A stretch of 64,000 bases of DNA from Anaerolineales bacterium (GTDB lineage Bacteria > Chloroflexota > Anaerolineae > Anaerolineales > E44-bin32). The stretch lies in NCBI GenBank assembly GCA_016927115.1, contig JAFGNH010000037.1, positions 1-64,000 on the forward strand. Direction: 5' to 3'. The position numbers and the translations under genes are program-made. Below the pieces are notes generated by a model that saw only the letters and a program-made list of their open reading frames with translations, was not told the DNA's origin and did no database searches. Shown in pieces: positions 19,189 to 28,430 of this stretch (the stretch's first letter is position 1; the number at the start of each line of letters is the position of its first letter).

Positions 19189-19213
19189 CCCGGCAGGTTC
19201 ACTTCCTGCCGGG
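19189..19213. repeat. hairpin CCCGGCAGG-ttcactt-CCTGCCGGG
   Basis: perfect 9-bp stem, 7-nt loop. Confidence 0.7.
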
Positions 19214-19480
19214 ACCCCCCTTGGCTGGCTTTTCCTGCACGTGCGGAGCGATTAATCCCCCTGGTGCGCTGCAGCTCCCCCTGTTCCTTTCCCCCTGTTT
19301 GCAGTGCCCTTCCCCTTGTTGTCTATCCCCCTGAGTTGTGCAGGGCTTTTCTCCTGCCCCCTGCAGGACCGGTCGTTTCCCCCCAACAGACCGGCAGCCA
19401 GAGACCAGCTTGCTGATGTTCCCTGAGCGGACCTGCGCAAGTGCCCGTTTTCTACATCTGCGCGTGTTCCTCTTCGGGGA

Positions 19481-19513
19481 ACAAAAAAAACCGGCTCAGT
19501 GGTGTGGCCGGTT
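19481..19513 (-). terminator. intrinsic terminator on the minus strand (AACCGGC…GCCGGTT followed by T-tract)
   Basis: 7-bp stem 19489-19495/19507-19513; minus strand reads into a run of eight Ts. Confidence 0.7.
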
Positions 19514-20221
19514 TCGCTGTTTGCTCCCTGAACATCCTGCAGAGGATTTCTCTGCCAGCGACCATCAAATGGTTGTCCAGATCTTAGCATCCACGGGTGA
19601 TTTGTAGGTTGTGTGCTGTAGTACTGTTCCGGTTTGTTGAACACAGTATAGCGGGTTGTGTAGGGCAGGGGAATAGTGCTGAAGTCCCAAAAAAGGGATT
19701 GATAGAGGCTCTTTGGATGGGACCGTGGTCCTGCTGCGAAAACCAGAAGTAAATATGCCAAAGGCGAACCCCGGTTTTCTCCTTCCATCCTTATTCCTGA
19801 GTTTGCGAAGGATCTCATAAGCCAGAGATGACTTAAACGGAGAAGCGGAATGCCCGAAACTATTGATTGGAGGTGGCGAAAGGCTCGTTTTTACCCTTGG
19901 CTCTTCCCAGTATTCAGAACGCTGCAGAAACCCTTCGCTGGATTAGTCAAATATGGGAAATGGACTCATGCGGCGGTTATCATAAAAACGATAACAGTGA
20001 AGTTGATAAACCGGGCAGAATCAACCCTGTGCGCAGAGGAAATTGGTTGATCGGTGCAAGGGACTTCAAAATCTGAAGGGGTGAGTAGTAGAGTGAAAAA
20101 TGGATTAACTCTGTTAATATTCTACTCAGGCCACTTCGACAGGTGTTTCGAAGCGTCTGTACTATTACGATAATCTGGATAAACGATATGATTTTCCTTC
20201 AAGGTGCGCTGCCGGCCAGGC

Positions 20222-21451
20222 CTATTCGTGCAGCCAGAGAGAAACCGATTCGATGTGATATGTCTGTGGAAACAGATCTATCGGGGTGATGGTTGAGAGC
20301 GAGTAACCGGCCCCGGCAAACTGGCGGCCATCCCGGGCCAAAGTGGCCGGATCGCATGATACATACACGATGCGATCTGGCTGTAACCTCAGGATCTCGA
20401 GGCGCGCTTCCTTTGTCAGGCCGCTGCGAGGTGGATCGAGCAGAATACTGTCCGGTTTGACCGTGAGCACTGGAAGCGTTGTTTCGACATCTGCTTCATA
20501 CAGGGAAACCGCGTTATAGGGATCAAGGTTCAATTCAAAATCACGGCAAGACCAGGGCGATTGTTCGATGGCGAGAACCTCTACACCTTTTTCAGCAAGG
20601 AATTTGCTGAACAGGCCAGCTCCGGCGTATGCATCAATTACAACCTGCCCGGGGCGTGGTGCCAGCAGTTCGAGCACGCGCTGCACCAGGGTTGGGATCA
20701 GGGCGGTGTTTACCTGGAAAAACGATCCTGCGGAGACAACGAATTCCAATCCATCAAGCACGTAGAGCAGCTGGTCGGCTCCTGAGAGAATCGATACTCC
20801 CTTTTCCCCGATCCATACAACAGAGAGCGGCCTTTCAAAGGTGAAGGAGAGGCTCTCATCAAGACTGCCTTCAAAAATGATCATCTCTCCTGAGTCAGCT
20901 GTTCGGAAGGTTACATGGTCAATCCCCTCCAGCGTTTCCAGTTCGAGAATCTGACGCAGAGATTCCATCTCCGGCTGCAGGATAGGACATTGTTCTATGG
21001 GGACCAGTTCATCCGGCAGGAAACCGTGATAGGCGAGCTGTCCGTCCGGTGTTGCGGCAAAGGTTGCTTTATTCCGCGTTCCCCAGGCGTTCGGTGAGGG
21101 AACAATTGGCTGCACAGGAAGCTGTTCGAACAGGCCGATTCGGGACAGCTGTTCCGAGACGATCCCCTGTTTGATTATGAGCTGTTGTTCGTATGGGATG
21201 TGCTGGTAATGACAGCCGCCGCAGATCTGGAAATGTGGGCAGCGGGGCTTCTGGCGATCCGGTGAGGGCTGATCAATGGAAACCAGTTCGGCGCGTGCCC
21301 AGCGTTTGTGCACATCCGTAAGCCTCACCTGTACAGTCTCGTTTTCCATTCCGAAGGGGACGAATACCATCCTTCCGTCGGAATCCCTGCCGATAGCTTC
21401 TCCACCATAAGCCATACCAGTGAGTCGGATGGTTCTTGTCTCCTGATTCAA
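20222..21451 (-). CDS. rlmD: TRAM-domain 23S rRNA (uracil-5-)-methyltransferase, RlmD-like
   Basis: TRAM-like N-term, CPHFQICGGCHYQHIPYEQQL, DAYAGAGLFS, LDPPRSG, IVYVSCDPATLARD. Confidence 0.85.
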   Translation of the reverse strand: MNQETRTIRLTGMAYGGEAIGRDSDGRMVFVPFGMENETVQVRLTDVHKRWARAELVSIDQPSPDRQKPRCPHFQICGGCHYQHIPYEQQLIIKQGIVSEQLSRIGLFEQLPVQPIVPSPNAWGTRNKATFAATPDGQLAYHGFLPDELVPIEQCPILQPEMESLRQILELETLEGIDHVTFRTADSGEMIIFEGSLDESLSFTFERPLSVVWIGEKGVSILSGADQLLYVLDGLEFVVSAGSFFQVNTALIPTLVQRVLELLAPRPGQVVIDAYAGAGLFSKFLAEKGVEVLAIEQSPWSCRDFELNLDPYNAVSLYEADVETTLPVLTVKPDSILLDPPRSGLTKEARLEILRLQPDRIVYVSCDPATLARDGRQFAGAGYSLSTITPIDLFPQTYHIESVSLWLHE

Positions 21452-21727
21452 TCGGGTGCACTCCCTTCCTGATGTGGTTTATACCATGTTTATCATCGAA
21501 AAACAGGGTGAACAGACTGCGGGGGAAAAGTCATTGGAAGAAGCCTCTATGCCGGGTGTCCTGTCCAGAACAGGATTCAGGAAGATCCGAAAAACCAAAC
21601 GAGGTGAAAAATTCGAACCGCTGCACAGATTCCCTCCGCTTTTTTTGTGGAAAATGCGGATTTCCAAGAAAAACGGAAAAAAAAATCAAGAAAAATGTAA
21701 AAAATATCAATAAAACTAAAAAAGGTA

Positions 21728-21757
21728 TTGACAATCTATAAAAAAATGGTGTATTAT
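21728..21757 (+). promoter_or_regulatory. sigma70-type promoter TTGACA-N18-TATTAT
   Basis: perfect -35 at 21728-21733, near-perfect -10 at 21752-21757, AT-rich upstream tract. Confidence 0.7.
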
Positions 21758-21822
21758 GCAGAAGAAATTAAACACGAGTTAAATATTATTCGGAATTGGT
21801 TGTAAGAAACAGGGAGGGCACC

Positions 21823-22038
21823 ATGTTAGGCATGAACCCATTTGTTATGGAAGAACTGGCCCGGCAGTATCATGAGGAATACCGGAGGAGGGCTGCGCGT
21901 CCGATGTATATCTCCACGGAGGATAGGCGGGCTCTGCTGGCAAGCACACGTGGTTCGCTTCGGAAACGTATTGGATTGGGTATGATTTCATTGGGGGCGC
22001 AGTTGGCTAATGTACGCGTTGTAAAGCAGGCTCTTTAA
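21823..22038 (+). CDS. small hypothetical protein
   Basis: ATG 21823 with AGGGAGGG upstream; MLGMNPFVMEELARQYHEEYRRRAARP; first gene after promoter. Confidence 0.65.
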   Translation: MLGMNPFVMEELARQYHEEYRRRAARPMYISTEDRRALLASTRGSLRKRIGLGMISLGAQLANVRVVKQAL

Positions 22039-22086
22039 ACGCCTGGACCCCGGCCTGCCCGTGGGGATCTGTGAGGAGGAGATAGA

Positions 22087-22464
22087 ATGACTCAAGTGCT
22101 GACGAATTGTCCGGTTTGTGGGGAAAAGCTGTCGGTGACCAGGCTGCACTGCCGCAGCTGTGATACCACAATCGACGGTCATTTTGAGATGGGGAGAATC
22201 GCACGTTTGAATCCTTCTCAGCTTGATTTTGTGGAAACGTTTATTCGTTGTGAAGGGAAACTGAACCGGATGGAAAAGGAGCTGGATCTCTCCTATCCGA
22301 CGCTGCGAGCCAGATTGACTGAAGTGATTCGAACCATGGGCTTCCAGGTTGGCGAGGAGACGCCGTCGATCAGTGAAGAGGAGCGACACCGGATTCTTGA
22401 TGAACTGGCAAGCGGCAAAATTTCACCTGAAGAAGCCATGCTGCTGCTGGAAGGCGAGCCGTGA
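22087..22464 (+). CDS. DUF2089 family protein
   Basis: CPVCGEKLSVTRLHCRSCDTTIDGHFEMGRIARL…FVETFIRCEGKLNRMEKELDLSYPTLRARL. Confidence 0.88.
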   Translation: MTQVLTNCPVCGEKLSVTRLHCRSCDTTIDGHFEMGRIARLNPSQLDFVETFIRCEGKLNRMEKELDLSYPTLRARLTEVIRTMGFQVGEETPSISEEERHRILDELASGKISPEEAMLLLEGEP

Positions 22465-22484
22465 TAGCGCACAGGAGTTTTGCG

Positions 22485-22835
22485 ATGGAACAAAGACGAA
22501 GTATTCTCGAACAAGTTGCAGAAGGAGTGCTGACTCCGGAGGCGGCGCTCCCGCAGCTGGAAAGCAAGAGCAGTACTGAACAGGATCTCTGCCTGGATGT
22601 ATGGACCGGCGTTAATCGGAAGCCGCGGGTAAAAATCCGAATCCCGCTTGTACTGGTCCGCTTCGCAACACGAGCGGCAGCACCCTTCGTGGATCAGGAA
22701 AGCCAGGATCTTTTGCGTCTGCTTGAATCTGCTGCTATGCAGGAACAGGGTGTAACCATTCAGGTGGATGAGGGGAAGACCGGTGAAACGGTCCAGGTTC
22801 GTCTGAATACGGCCAACAGCGCTTCGGAAAATTGA
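22485..22835 (+). CDS. hypothetical protein with SHOCT-like/DUF2089-C-like N-terminal module
   Basis: RRSILEQVAEGVLTPEAALPQLE; ATG at 22485. Confidence 0.7.
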   Translation: MEQRRSILEQVAEGVLTPEAALPQLESKSSTEQDLCLDVWTGVNRKPRVKIRIPLVLVRFATRAAAPFVDQESQDLLRLLESAAMQEQGVTIQVDEGKTGETVQVRLNTANSASEN

Positions 22836-22843
22836 GGACTTTC

Positions 22844-23971
22844 ATGGAAACGATACGGTTTGATAATGCACAGAGCAGCAAGATAGTGATCAGATCCATT
22901 GGTGGAGATCTGCGTGTTACCGGCAGATCGGATAGCACCTTTGAAGCACAGGCGCCGGAACGCGGCAGGATGGTTGCCCGACAGGATGGGGACCTGATTG
23001 AGCTCGACAGCCGCTCCAGTTGTCTGGTCTTTGTTCCCGAGGAGGTCGCGCTGCAGATTGAATCAATTGGTGGTGATGGCCGGGTAACAGGTGTGAAGGG
23101 TGCAGTTACCATTGGAACTGTGGGCGGTGATCTTACCCTGCGACGGGTACGTTCCGCTGAGGTCCAGCGCGTGGGGGGAGATGCAGATATGCGCCGTATC
23201 GAACAGGCGCTTAAGATCGCCTGGGTTGGTGGCGATGCGTTTGTTGAACGGACAGCAGGAGAAATTTCCATTGAGAGCATCGGTGGTGACTTAAAAATGA
23301 GAAGGTGTTTGGCTGCTGTGCAGGCTTCAGCAGGAGGAGATATCCAGCTGGACATCGATATACCGCCTGGCAGCACGTCTGAGTTCCGGGCAGGAGGAGA
23401 CCTGGTGTGCACTCTGCCCGAACTGGTTTCTGCAAAGGTGCAGCTGCTTGCAGGCGGAGAACTGCATCTGAGCGGTCAGCCTGAGACAGCTCTTGAAGAT
23501 GGTGAGGCAGAAATAGTCATTGGAAGCGGAGAGGCAAATCTTAAGCTTCAATCCGGTGGTGATCTGATGATGAAAGTCGGCCGGGAGGTGAATGGGGCCA
23601 ACACCATACTAGGTGCGGATTTTATGTCAGATCTGGATGCATCGCTGGAAGAAGCGGATCGCCGGATTGCGGAAGCGGAGGCGAGATTGGGAGCTGTAGG
23701 GTTGGGCTTCTCGATAGAGGAGACAGACCGAATCGGAAGTGAGGTGCGGCGGGCTGTTACGCGTGCACTCCGCCATAAACGACACTCGGGAGTTCATGGG
23801 CGCAGCAAGGACGCAGGTCACCGGATAAAAGTCAGCATGGATTTCCCATCCCAGCACGGCAATGAGCCGACGGAAGAAGAGAAGATGAGTATCTTGAAGA
23901 TGGTGGAAGCAGGAACCATCTCAATTGAAGAAGCGGATATGCTGCTGCAGGCGTTGGAGGGGAAACAATGA
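22844..23971 (+). CDS. DUF4097/YvlB-like adhesin-type beta-repeat protein with C-terminal SHOCT-like module
   Basis: repeated GGD units (SIGGDLRVTG, SIGGDGRVTG, TVGGDLTLRR, RVGGDADMRR, WVGGDAFVER, SIGGDLKMRR); EEKMSILKMVEAGTISIEEADMLLQALEG. Confidence 0.8.
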   Translation: METIRFDNAQSSKIVIRSIGGDLRVTGRSDSTFEAQAPERGRMVARQDGDLIELDSRSSCLVFVPEEVALQIESIGGDGRVTGVKGAVTIGTVGGDLTLRRVRSAEVQRVGGDADMRRIEQALKIAWVGGDAFVERTAGEISIESIGGDLKMRRCLAAVQASAGGDIQLDIDIPPGSTSEFRAGGDLVCTLPELVSAKVQLLAGGELHLSGQPETALEDGEAEIVIGSGEANLKLQSGGDLMMKVGREVNGANTILGADFMSDLDASLEEADRRIAEAEARLGAVGLGFSIEETDRIGSEVRRAVTRALRHKRHSGVHGRSKDAGHRIKVSMDFPSQHGNEPTEEEKMSILKMVEAGTISIEEADMLLQALEGKQ

Positions 23972-24936
23972 CAGCTGCGGTGCTGCTCTCGCATAAAGCT
24001 GCAGAACAGGGTCTCCGCCGAACGGATCCCAAGCGGGATCTGGCGGCAGTGGGTGAACTGATGGAGCTGGCGTTCGGGCCGGAACTGGATGCGTCCGGGC
24101 GCCGCATGGTGCGTGAGATGAAACGTTACGGGCAGTACGGCTGGCTGGGGTGGCTGCTTGCACAGCTTATGATCCCAACAGCAGCATTTCCCCGGGGTTT
24201 TGTATGGATGGAGGACGGCAGGCTGGTCGGTAATGCGCATATGCTGCGCATACCGGGATACTCGCATCGCTGGGTGATTGCCAACGTCGCTGTTCACCCC
24301 GATTTTCAGCGGCGCAGAATAGCCACATTGCTGGTGGAAGCTTGCATCCGCACTATTCGCAGCTACGGTGCCAGGCAGATCATCCTGCAGGTCAGGGAGA
24401 AAAACGCAGGTGCCCGCAGGTTGTATGAGCAGCTTCATTTCACCTTGTCCGCAACCCGCACCGACTGGATTTGCCCACAGAACAGTGGTGTTGTTGAACG
24501 AGTAGATAACCCCTTTATCCGCCCTCGGCGGCAGGGTGAATGGCATCAGCAGGTGGACCTGGTAAAACAGCAGTACCCGGAAGGCCTGATATGGCCGATT
24601 CCATCGATTGAACCGTTTTTCAAGCCGGCCAGCCTGGCAGGTGCACTTGGCCTTGATTTTCGCAACCATTGGGTGTGGGTTGAGTCAGGCCGTATGCTGG
24701 GCAGCCTGTCGCTGGTTTCCAGGCAGGACTTGAGCGGCTGGCACGTAATTCTGGCAGCCGGCCCTGCTTTCCGTGGAAAACTGGAGGCGACTCTTTTACC
24801 CTTCGTGCTTCCGGAGTTGAAGCGAGTACAGAAGCCGGTAATGTTTTCCTACCCGGTTGGCCTGGCGGATGAACAGATCGCCGGATTAGGTTTTGTACCG
24901 AAAAATACTCTGCATTGGATGTTTCTGAATCTGTGA
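23968..24936 (+). CDS. GNAT family N-acetyltransferase
   Basis: IANVAVHPDFQRRRIATLLVEACIRTIRSYGARQIILQVREKNAGARRLYEQLHF. Confidence 0.85.
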   Translation: MTAAVLLSHKAAEQGLRRTDPKRDLAAVGELMELAFGPELDASGRRMVREMKRYGQYGWLGWLLAQLMIPTAAFPRGFVWMEDGRLVGNAHMLRIPGYSHRWVIANVAVHPDFQRRRIATLLVEACIRTIRSYGARQIILQVREKNAGARRLYEQLHFTLSATRTDWICPQNSGVVERVDNPFIRPRRQGEWHQQVDLVKQQYPEGLIWPIPSIEPFFKPASLAGALGLDFRNHWVWVESGRMLGSLSLVSRQDLSGWHVILAAGPAFRGKLEATLLPFVLPELKRVQKPVMFSYPVGLADEQIAGLGFVPKNTLHWMFLNL

Positions 24937-24989
24937 TGATGTATAGATTCCGATGGATTAGGTGTCGAGTTAAAGAACAGGTGAGTTGA

Positions 24990-26249
24990 ATGAAGCTGAA
25001 TACATTTCGTTTCTGGAAGGTGCGTAATTTCCTGCTGCTGTGGTCAGCACAGGTGATTTCTGCAATGGGAGATACGTTTAACTTCCTGGCGCTGGCTTTG
25101 AAAGTAGATAGCCTTTTCCCGGATCCGTCCGATTCAGCCCGGGCATTAAGCGGTGTGTTGATCGCGTCTGTCCTGCCGCAGCTTGTATTCGGGCTTGTGG
25201 CCGGTACACTGGTCGACCGCTGGGATCGAAAAAAAGTGATGATCGTTTCGGATCTTGCCCGGTTTTTGCTTATCCCGCTGTACATGCTCGTACAGACTCC
25301 GGATGACCTTCCCCTTGCTTATGTTGTAGCGTTTCTGGCTTCCATGTTCAGTGTAATGTTCTACCCTGCACGATCGGCACTGATCCCTAGGGTTGTCAGT
25401 GAAGGTGATCTTCTGTCGGCAAATGGATGGATGCAGATCGGGCAGACCATGGCGAGACTGGCCGGACCGGCGTTGGGGGGGATCGTGGTCGGCATGTGGG
25501 GTTCCCGGGTCGCATTTATGGTAGATTCAGCGAGTTTCCTGATTTCCGGACTGCTTATTCTCGGGATCGCCGGGGTAGCGACGCGGGCTACAGGAGAAGA
25601 TGAAACTCAAAATGCCTGGTTTGAGTTTAAGAAAGGTATTTCCTTTACCATACACAGCCGCTTTCTTCAGGGTATTACACTTGGATTAGGGGTGGTCATG
25701 CTGGGAGTCGGCGGACTGGATGTCCTGATTGTTCCTTTCCTGCGTTCTTCGTTCCAGGCCGGTGCTGAAGCGCTGGGGGGATTGATGACCGTGCAGGGGA
25801 TCGGGATGGTTATTGGCGGGTTGGCTGTAAGCTGGCTCGGAAGCAACTACAAACCACTTCGAATTGTATTTGTTTGTATGGTTATACTTGGTGTTGGAGT
25901 CAGCCTGGTGGGATTTATGCCTGTGATTGCGCTGTCTGTAGCGATGGTTTTGATAATAGGTTTGAGCCTTCCACCACTGAATGCCGGTCTGCAGACAATG
26001 CTGCAGCAGGGAATTCCCAATGAAATGCTGGGCCGGGCTGGTTCGGTTGTAGATGTGGGCCTGAGCGTTGCCAGCATCGTTTCAATGGCCGCTGCAGGCT
26101 GGGTGAGCGGCTTGATCGGGATTCCCTGGACCTATGCACTCTGTGGGGGGTTCATCCTGGTAGGCGGCGTTTTGATGACTTCCCTGCTGTCCGGAGCTGA
26201 TGAATTGAGGCCAATACAGCCGGAATTTGAACCTGCAGCGATGGACTAG
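24990..26249 (+). CDS. MFS transporter (MFS_3/enterobactin exporter-like)
   Basis: FRFWKVRNFLLLWSAQVISAMGDTFNFLAL…GTLVDRWDRKKVMIVSDL; multiple TM segments. Confidence 0.9.
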   Translation: MKLNTFRFWKVRNFLLLWSAQVISAMGDTFNFLALALKVDSLFPDPSDSARALSGVLIASVLPQLVFGLVAGTLVDRWDRKKVMIVSDLARFLLIPLYMLVQTPDDLPLAYVVAFLASMFSVMFYPARSALIPRVVSEGDLLSANGWMQIGQTMARLAGPALGGIVVGMWGSRVAFMVDSASFLISGLLILGIAGVATRATGEDETQNAWFEFKKGISFTIHSRFLQGITLGLGVVMLGVGGLDVLIVPFLRSSFQAGAEALGGLMTVQGIGMVIGGLAVSWLGSNYKPLRIVFVCMVILGVGVSLVGFMPVIALSVAMVLIIGLSLPPLNAGLQTMLQQGIPNEMLGRAGSVVDVGLSVASIVSMAAAGWVSGLIGIPWTYALCGGFILVGGVLMTSLLSGADELRPIQPEFEPAAMD

Positions 26250-26279
26250 GCTTATGGGATGTACAGGAGAGAAAAATTG

Positions 26280-27143
26280 ATGGACAAGGAAAAAAATCCC
26301 TCAATGGCAGAACCAGAAGGCGGGGGGGAGAAAATAAACGAGTATACACAGGAACTTCAGCGTGCTGAAGTGCTGCAGCAGCTTGCAGACGGCCATATTG
26401 ATGTGGATACAGCTGTCAGCCTGCTTTCTCAGAAAGCCGTACCTGCTGCCCAGCCGGAATCTTCAACAGAATCAGTGGTCCGGATGAATATTCTGGAGCG
26501 CCTGGAACGCGGTGAGATGGAAGCGGATGAGGCACTGGCGTACTTTGACAAGGAGGTTGAATATCCGGAACCGGAAAGAACCGGGATGGACATCCTGCGC
26601 CAGATTGAAGACGGGTCACTATCTGCTGTTGAAGCAGTAAACTTGTTGAAGAATCAGCAGACTGAGGAAGTGGATACGCAGGAAACCCCTGTGTATGCAG
26701 CGGTGGAAGAAACAGACGAAGACAGGGAGTTGTTACGCAGCAGATCGCGTATGACACTTCTTGTAATCGGTATGCTGCTGAGTGCGCTTGGTGGCTGGTT
26801 CGGATCGCTAGGTGGCTGGTGGTGGCTTGGAGCAGCGCCGCTTCTGTTGATCGGAGTGCCGCTGCTGGTGCTTGTGGTGGTATCATGGCGTTCGACGTGG
26901 TTGTTTATCCATGTGCGCACTGATGAGGACTGGCCGAAAAAGATATCGTTGTGTTTTCCGCTGCCGTTGAAGCTTGCGGGCTGGGTAATCCGTAATTTTG
27001 GATCTTCGATGGCATCGTTGAAACATTCTGCGGTGGATGAGCTGCTGATGGAACTGGAAAACAGTATTCAGCGGAACCAGCCACTTTCGATCGTAGTTGA
27101 TGAAGGCGACTCTGGTGAACGGGTGCGGGTCTATCTGGGTTGA
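26280..27143 (+). CDS. membrane protein with three tandem SHOCT-like helical modules
   Basis: AEVLQQLADGHIDVDTAVSLLSQK; MNILERLERGEMEADEALAYFDKE; MDILRQIEDGSLSAVEAVNLLKNQ; then two TM segments. Confidence 0.78.
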   Translation: MDKEKNPSMAEPEGGGEKINEYTQELQRAEVLQQLADGHIDVDTAVSLLSQKAVPAAQPESSTESVVRMNILERLERGEMEADEALAYFDKEVEYPEPERTGMDILRQIEDGSLSAVEAVNLLKNQQTEEVDTQETPVYAAVEETDEDRELLRSRSRMTLLVIGMLLSALGGWFGSLGGWWWLGAAPLLLIGVPLLVLVVVSWRSTWLFIHVRTDEDWPKKISLCFPLPLKLAGWVIRNFGSSMASLKHSAVDELLMELENSIQRNQPLSIVVDEGDSGERVRVYLG

Positions 27144-27158
27144 GGAAGGAAGGGAAAC

Positions 27159-27527
27159 ATGACAACGGCACAGGAACGTATGAAAATCCTGAAAATGGTG
27201 GCTGAAGGTAAGATCACAGCAGAGGAAGCATCCAAACTGATTGCTGCGATTTCCAAGAGTGACAAACAGGAACCAGTCAGCGGTGCATCACCGCGCTGGC
27301 TGCGTGTGAAAGTTACCGAGGTAGATTCCGGTAAACAGCAGGTGAATGTGAATGTGCCATTTGAGATGATACAGATCGGCCTGCGGATGGGAGCACGCTT
27401 TGTGCCTGAGATGGATGGTGTGGAAATTCAAGAGCTGATTAACGCTGTACAGGCGGGAGTAACTGGAAAAATTGTTGATATTATTGATGATGATGATGGA
27501 AAGAGAGTTGAAGTATATGTCGAATAA
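27159..27527 (+). CDS. SHOCT-like domain protein
   Basis: ERMKILKMVAEGKITAEEASKLIAAI; SD GGAAGGAAGGGAA upstream. Confidence 0.78.
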   Translation: MTTAQERMKILKMVAEGKITAEEASKLIAAISKSDKQEPVSGASPRWLRVKVTEVDSGKQQVNVNVPFEMIQIGLRMGARFVPEMDGVEIQELINAVQAGVTGKIVDIIDDDDGKRVEVYVE

Positions 27528-27566
27528 ACTCTCAACCGAAAGGAAATTGAGGAGGAGGATGCTCGT

Positions 27567-27968
27567 ATGAATCGAATTCTACTGAGATTGGCGATTAATG
27601 CAGTTGCCATGTATGTGGCTGTTGGAACAGGCTGGATCCAGGGTGTACAGGCACAGAACACAACCCTCGGCGCTATCGTCGCCCTGGGAGTGATTATGGG
27701 ATTGTTAAATGCAATCGTGCGGCCGCTGCTGAAAATCCTGAGCTTCCCTTTGATTCTGGTTACGCTTGGGTTGTTCCTTATTGTGATTAATACTGGTTTG
27801 TTCTGGTTGACCGGCTTGATCGGACAGGCTTTCAACATCGGCTATTCCGTCAGCAGTTTCTGGGCGGCGTTGCTGGGTGGTATTCTGGTGGGATTAGTCA
27901 ACTGGAGTTTATCGCTGTTTTTCAAGGATGAATTGAAACCGCGGCGGTTTGCACACAGAAGGGACTGA
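27567..27968 (+). CDS. phage holin family 4 / YvlD-like membrane protein
   Basis: four hydrophobic segments; GLLNAIVRPLLKILSFPLILVTLGLFLIVINTGLFWLTGLI. Confidence 0.85.
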   Translation: MNRILLRLAINAVAMYVAVGTGWIQGVQAQNTTLGAIVALGVIMGLLNAIVRPLLKILSFPLILVTLGLFLIVINTGLFWLTGLIGQAFNIGYSVSSFWAALLGGILVGLVNWSLSLFFKDELKPRRFAHRRD

Positions 27969-28430
27969 CGAGCCTTTCCGCACCAAGTTTCAGCAGCTTT
28001 TCTGACTGGAATTTTTCTACAGGGGGATGCCTCTCCCGTCCGTGTACATCGGGTGGGATAAGCTGCTTCCGGAAACCCCCGTTACTACCCATAAGTATCT
28101 CGCCTGGTGAAAATCTCAGGTTGTATTGTCATAAGGTTGTGCTATACTGCGAATATAATAATGGCTGGGTGATTCTCACAATGCGCCCGGCTGCCGTATA
28201 ATAGTATTACAACCTGTTCCAAGGAACGCACTCACTGCGCGAACTTTTATCTCAGGGGGAAAAAACCAAAAAAAGCAGGTGATAAGGATCGGTCCTGGTT
28301 TGGGTGGACCATGCTGGGTCTGCAGATTTATCCACACACCGAGATTTTCCAGACCGGTCCAGAAAGTCAGCTGTTATCCGGCCCGAAGGGTTGGAGCAGG
28401 TTTTAAAGAGCTGAAAGTGAGTATCTGCGG

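Noticed and set aside
19189-19213. tRNA-like GGTTC between stem arms
   Set aside because: Only a simple hairpin with a GTTC loop; no cloverleaf, anticodon arm or acceptor stem found.
19250-19366. CRISPR-like array
   Set aside because: Repeated unit is only about 7-8 nt and spacing is irregular; no cas genes in the window despite the Cas4-like nuclease at 642-1454.
19252-19818. 188-aa minus-strand ORF with GKGTANRGKGTGG
   Set aside because: Runs through a T8 terminator and a G-tract array and ends in low complexity; better explained as noncoding or decayed sequence.
20134-20153. CTTCGA…TCGAAG palindrome
   Set aside because: 6-bp arms with an 8-nt loop and no T tract; too weak to call.
28140-28210. 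Multiple TATAAT/TATACT-like boxes upstream of the histidine kinase
   Set aside because: AT-rich intergenic sequence; no convincing -35 at proper spacing could be chosen.
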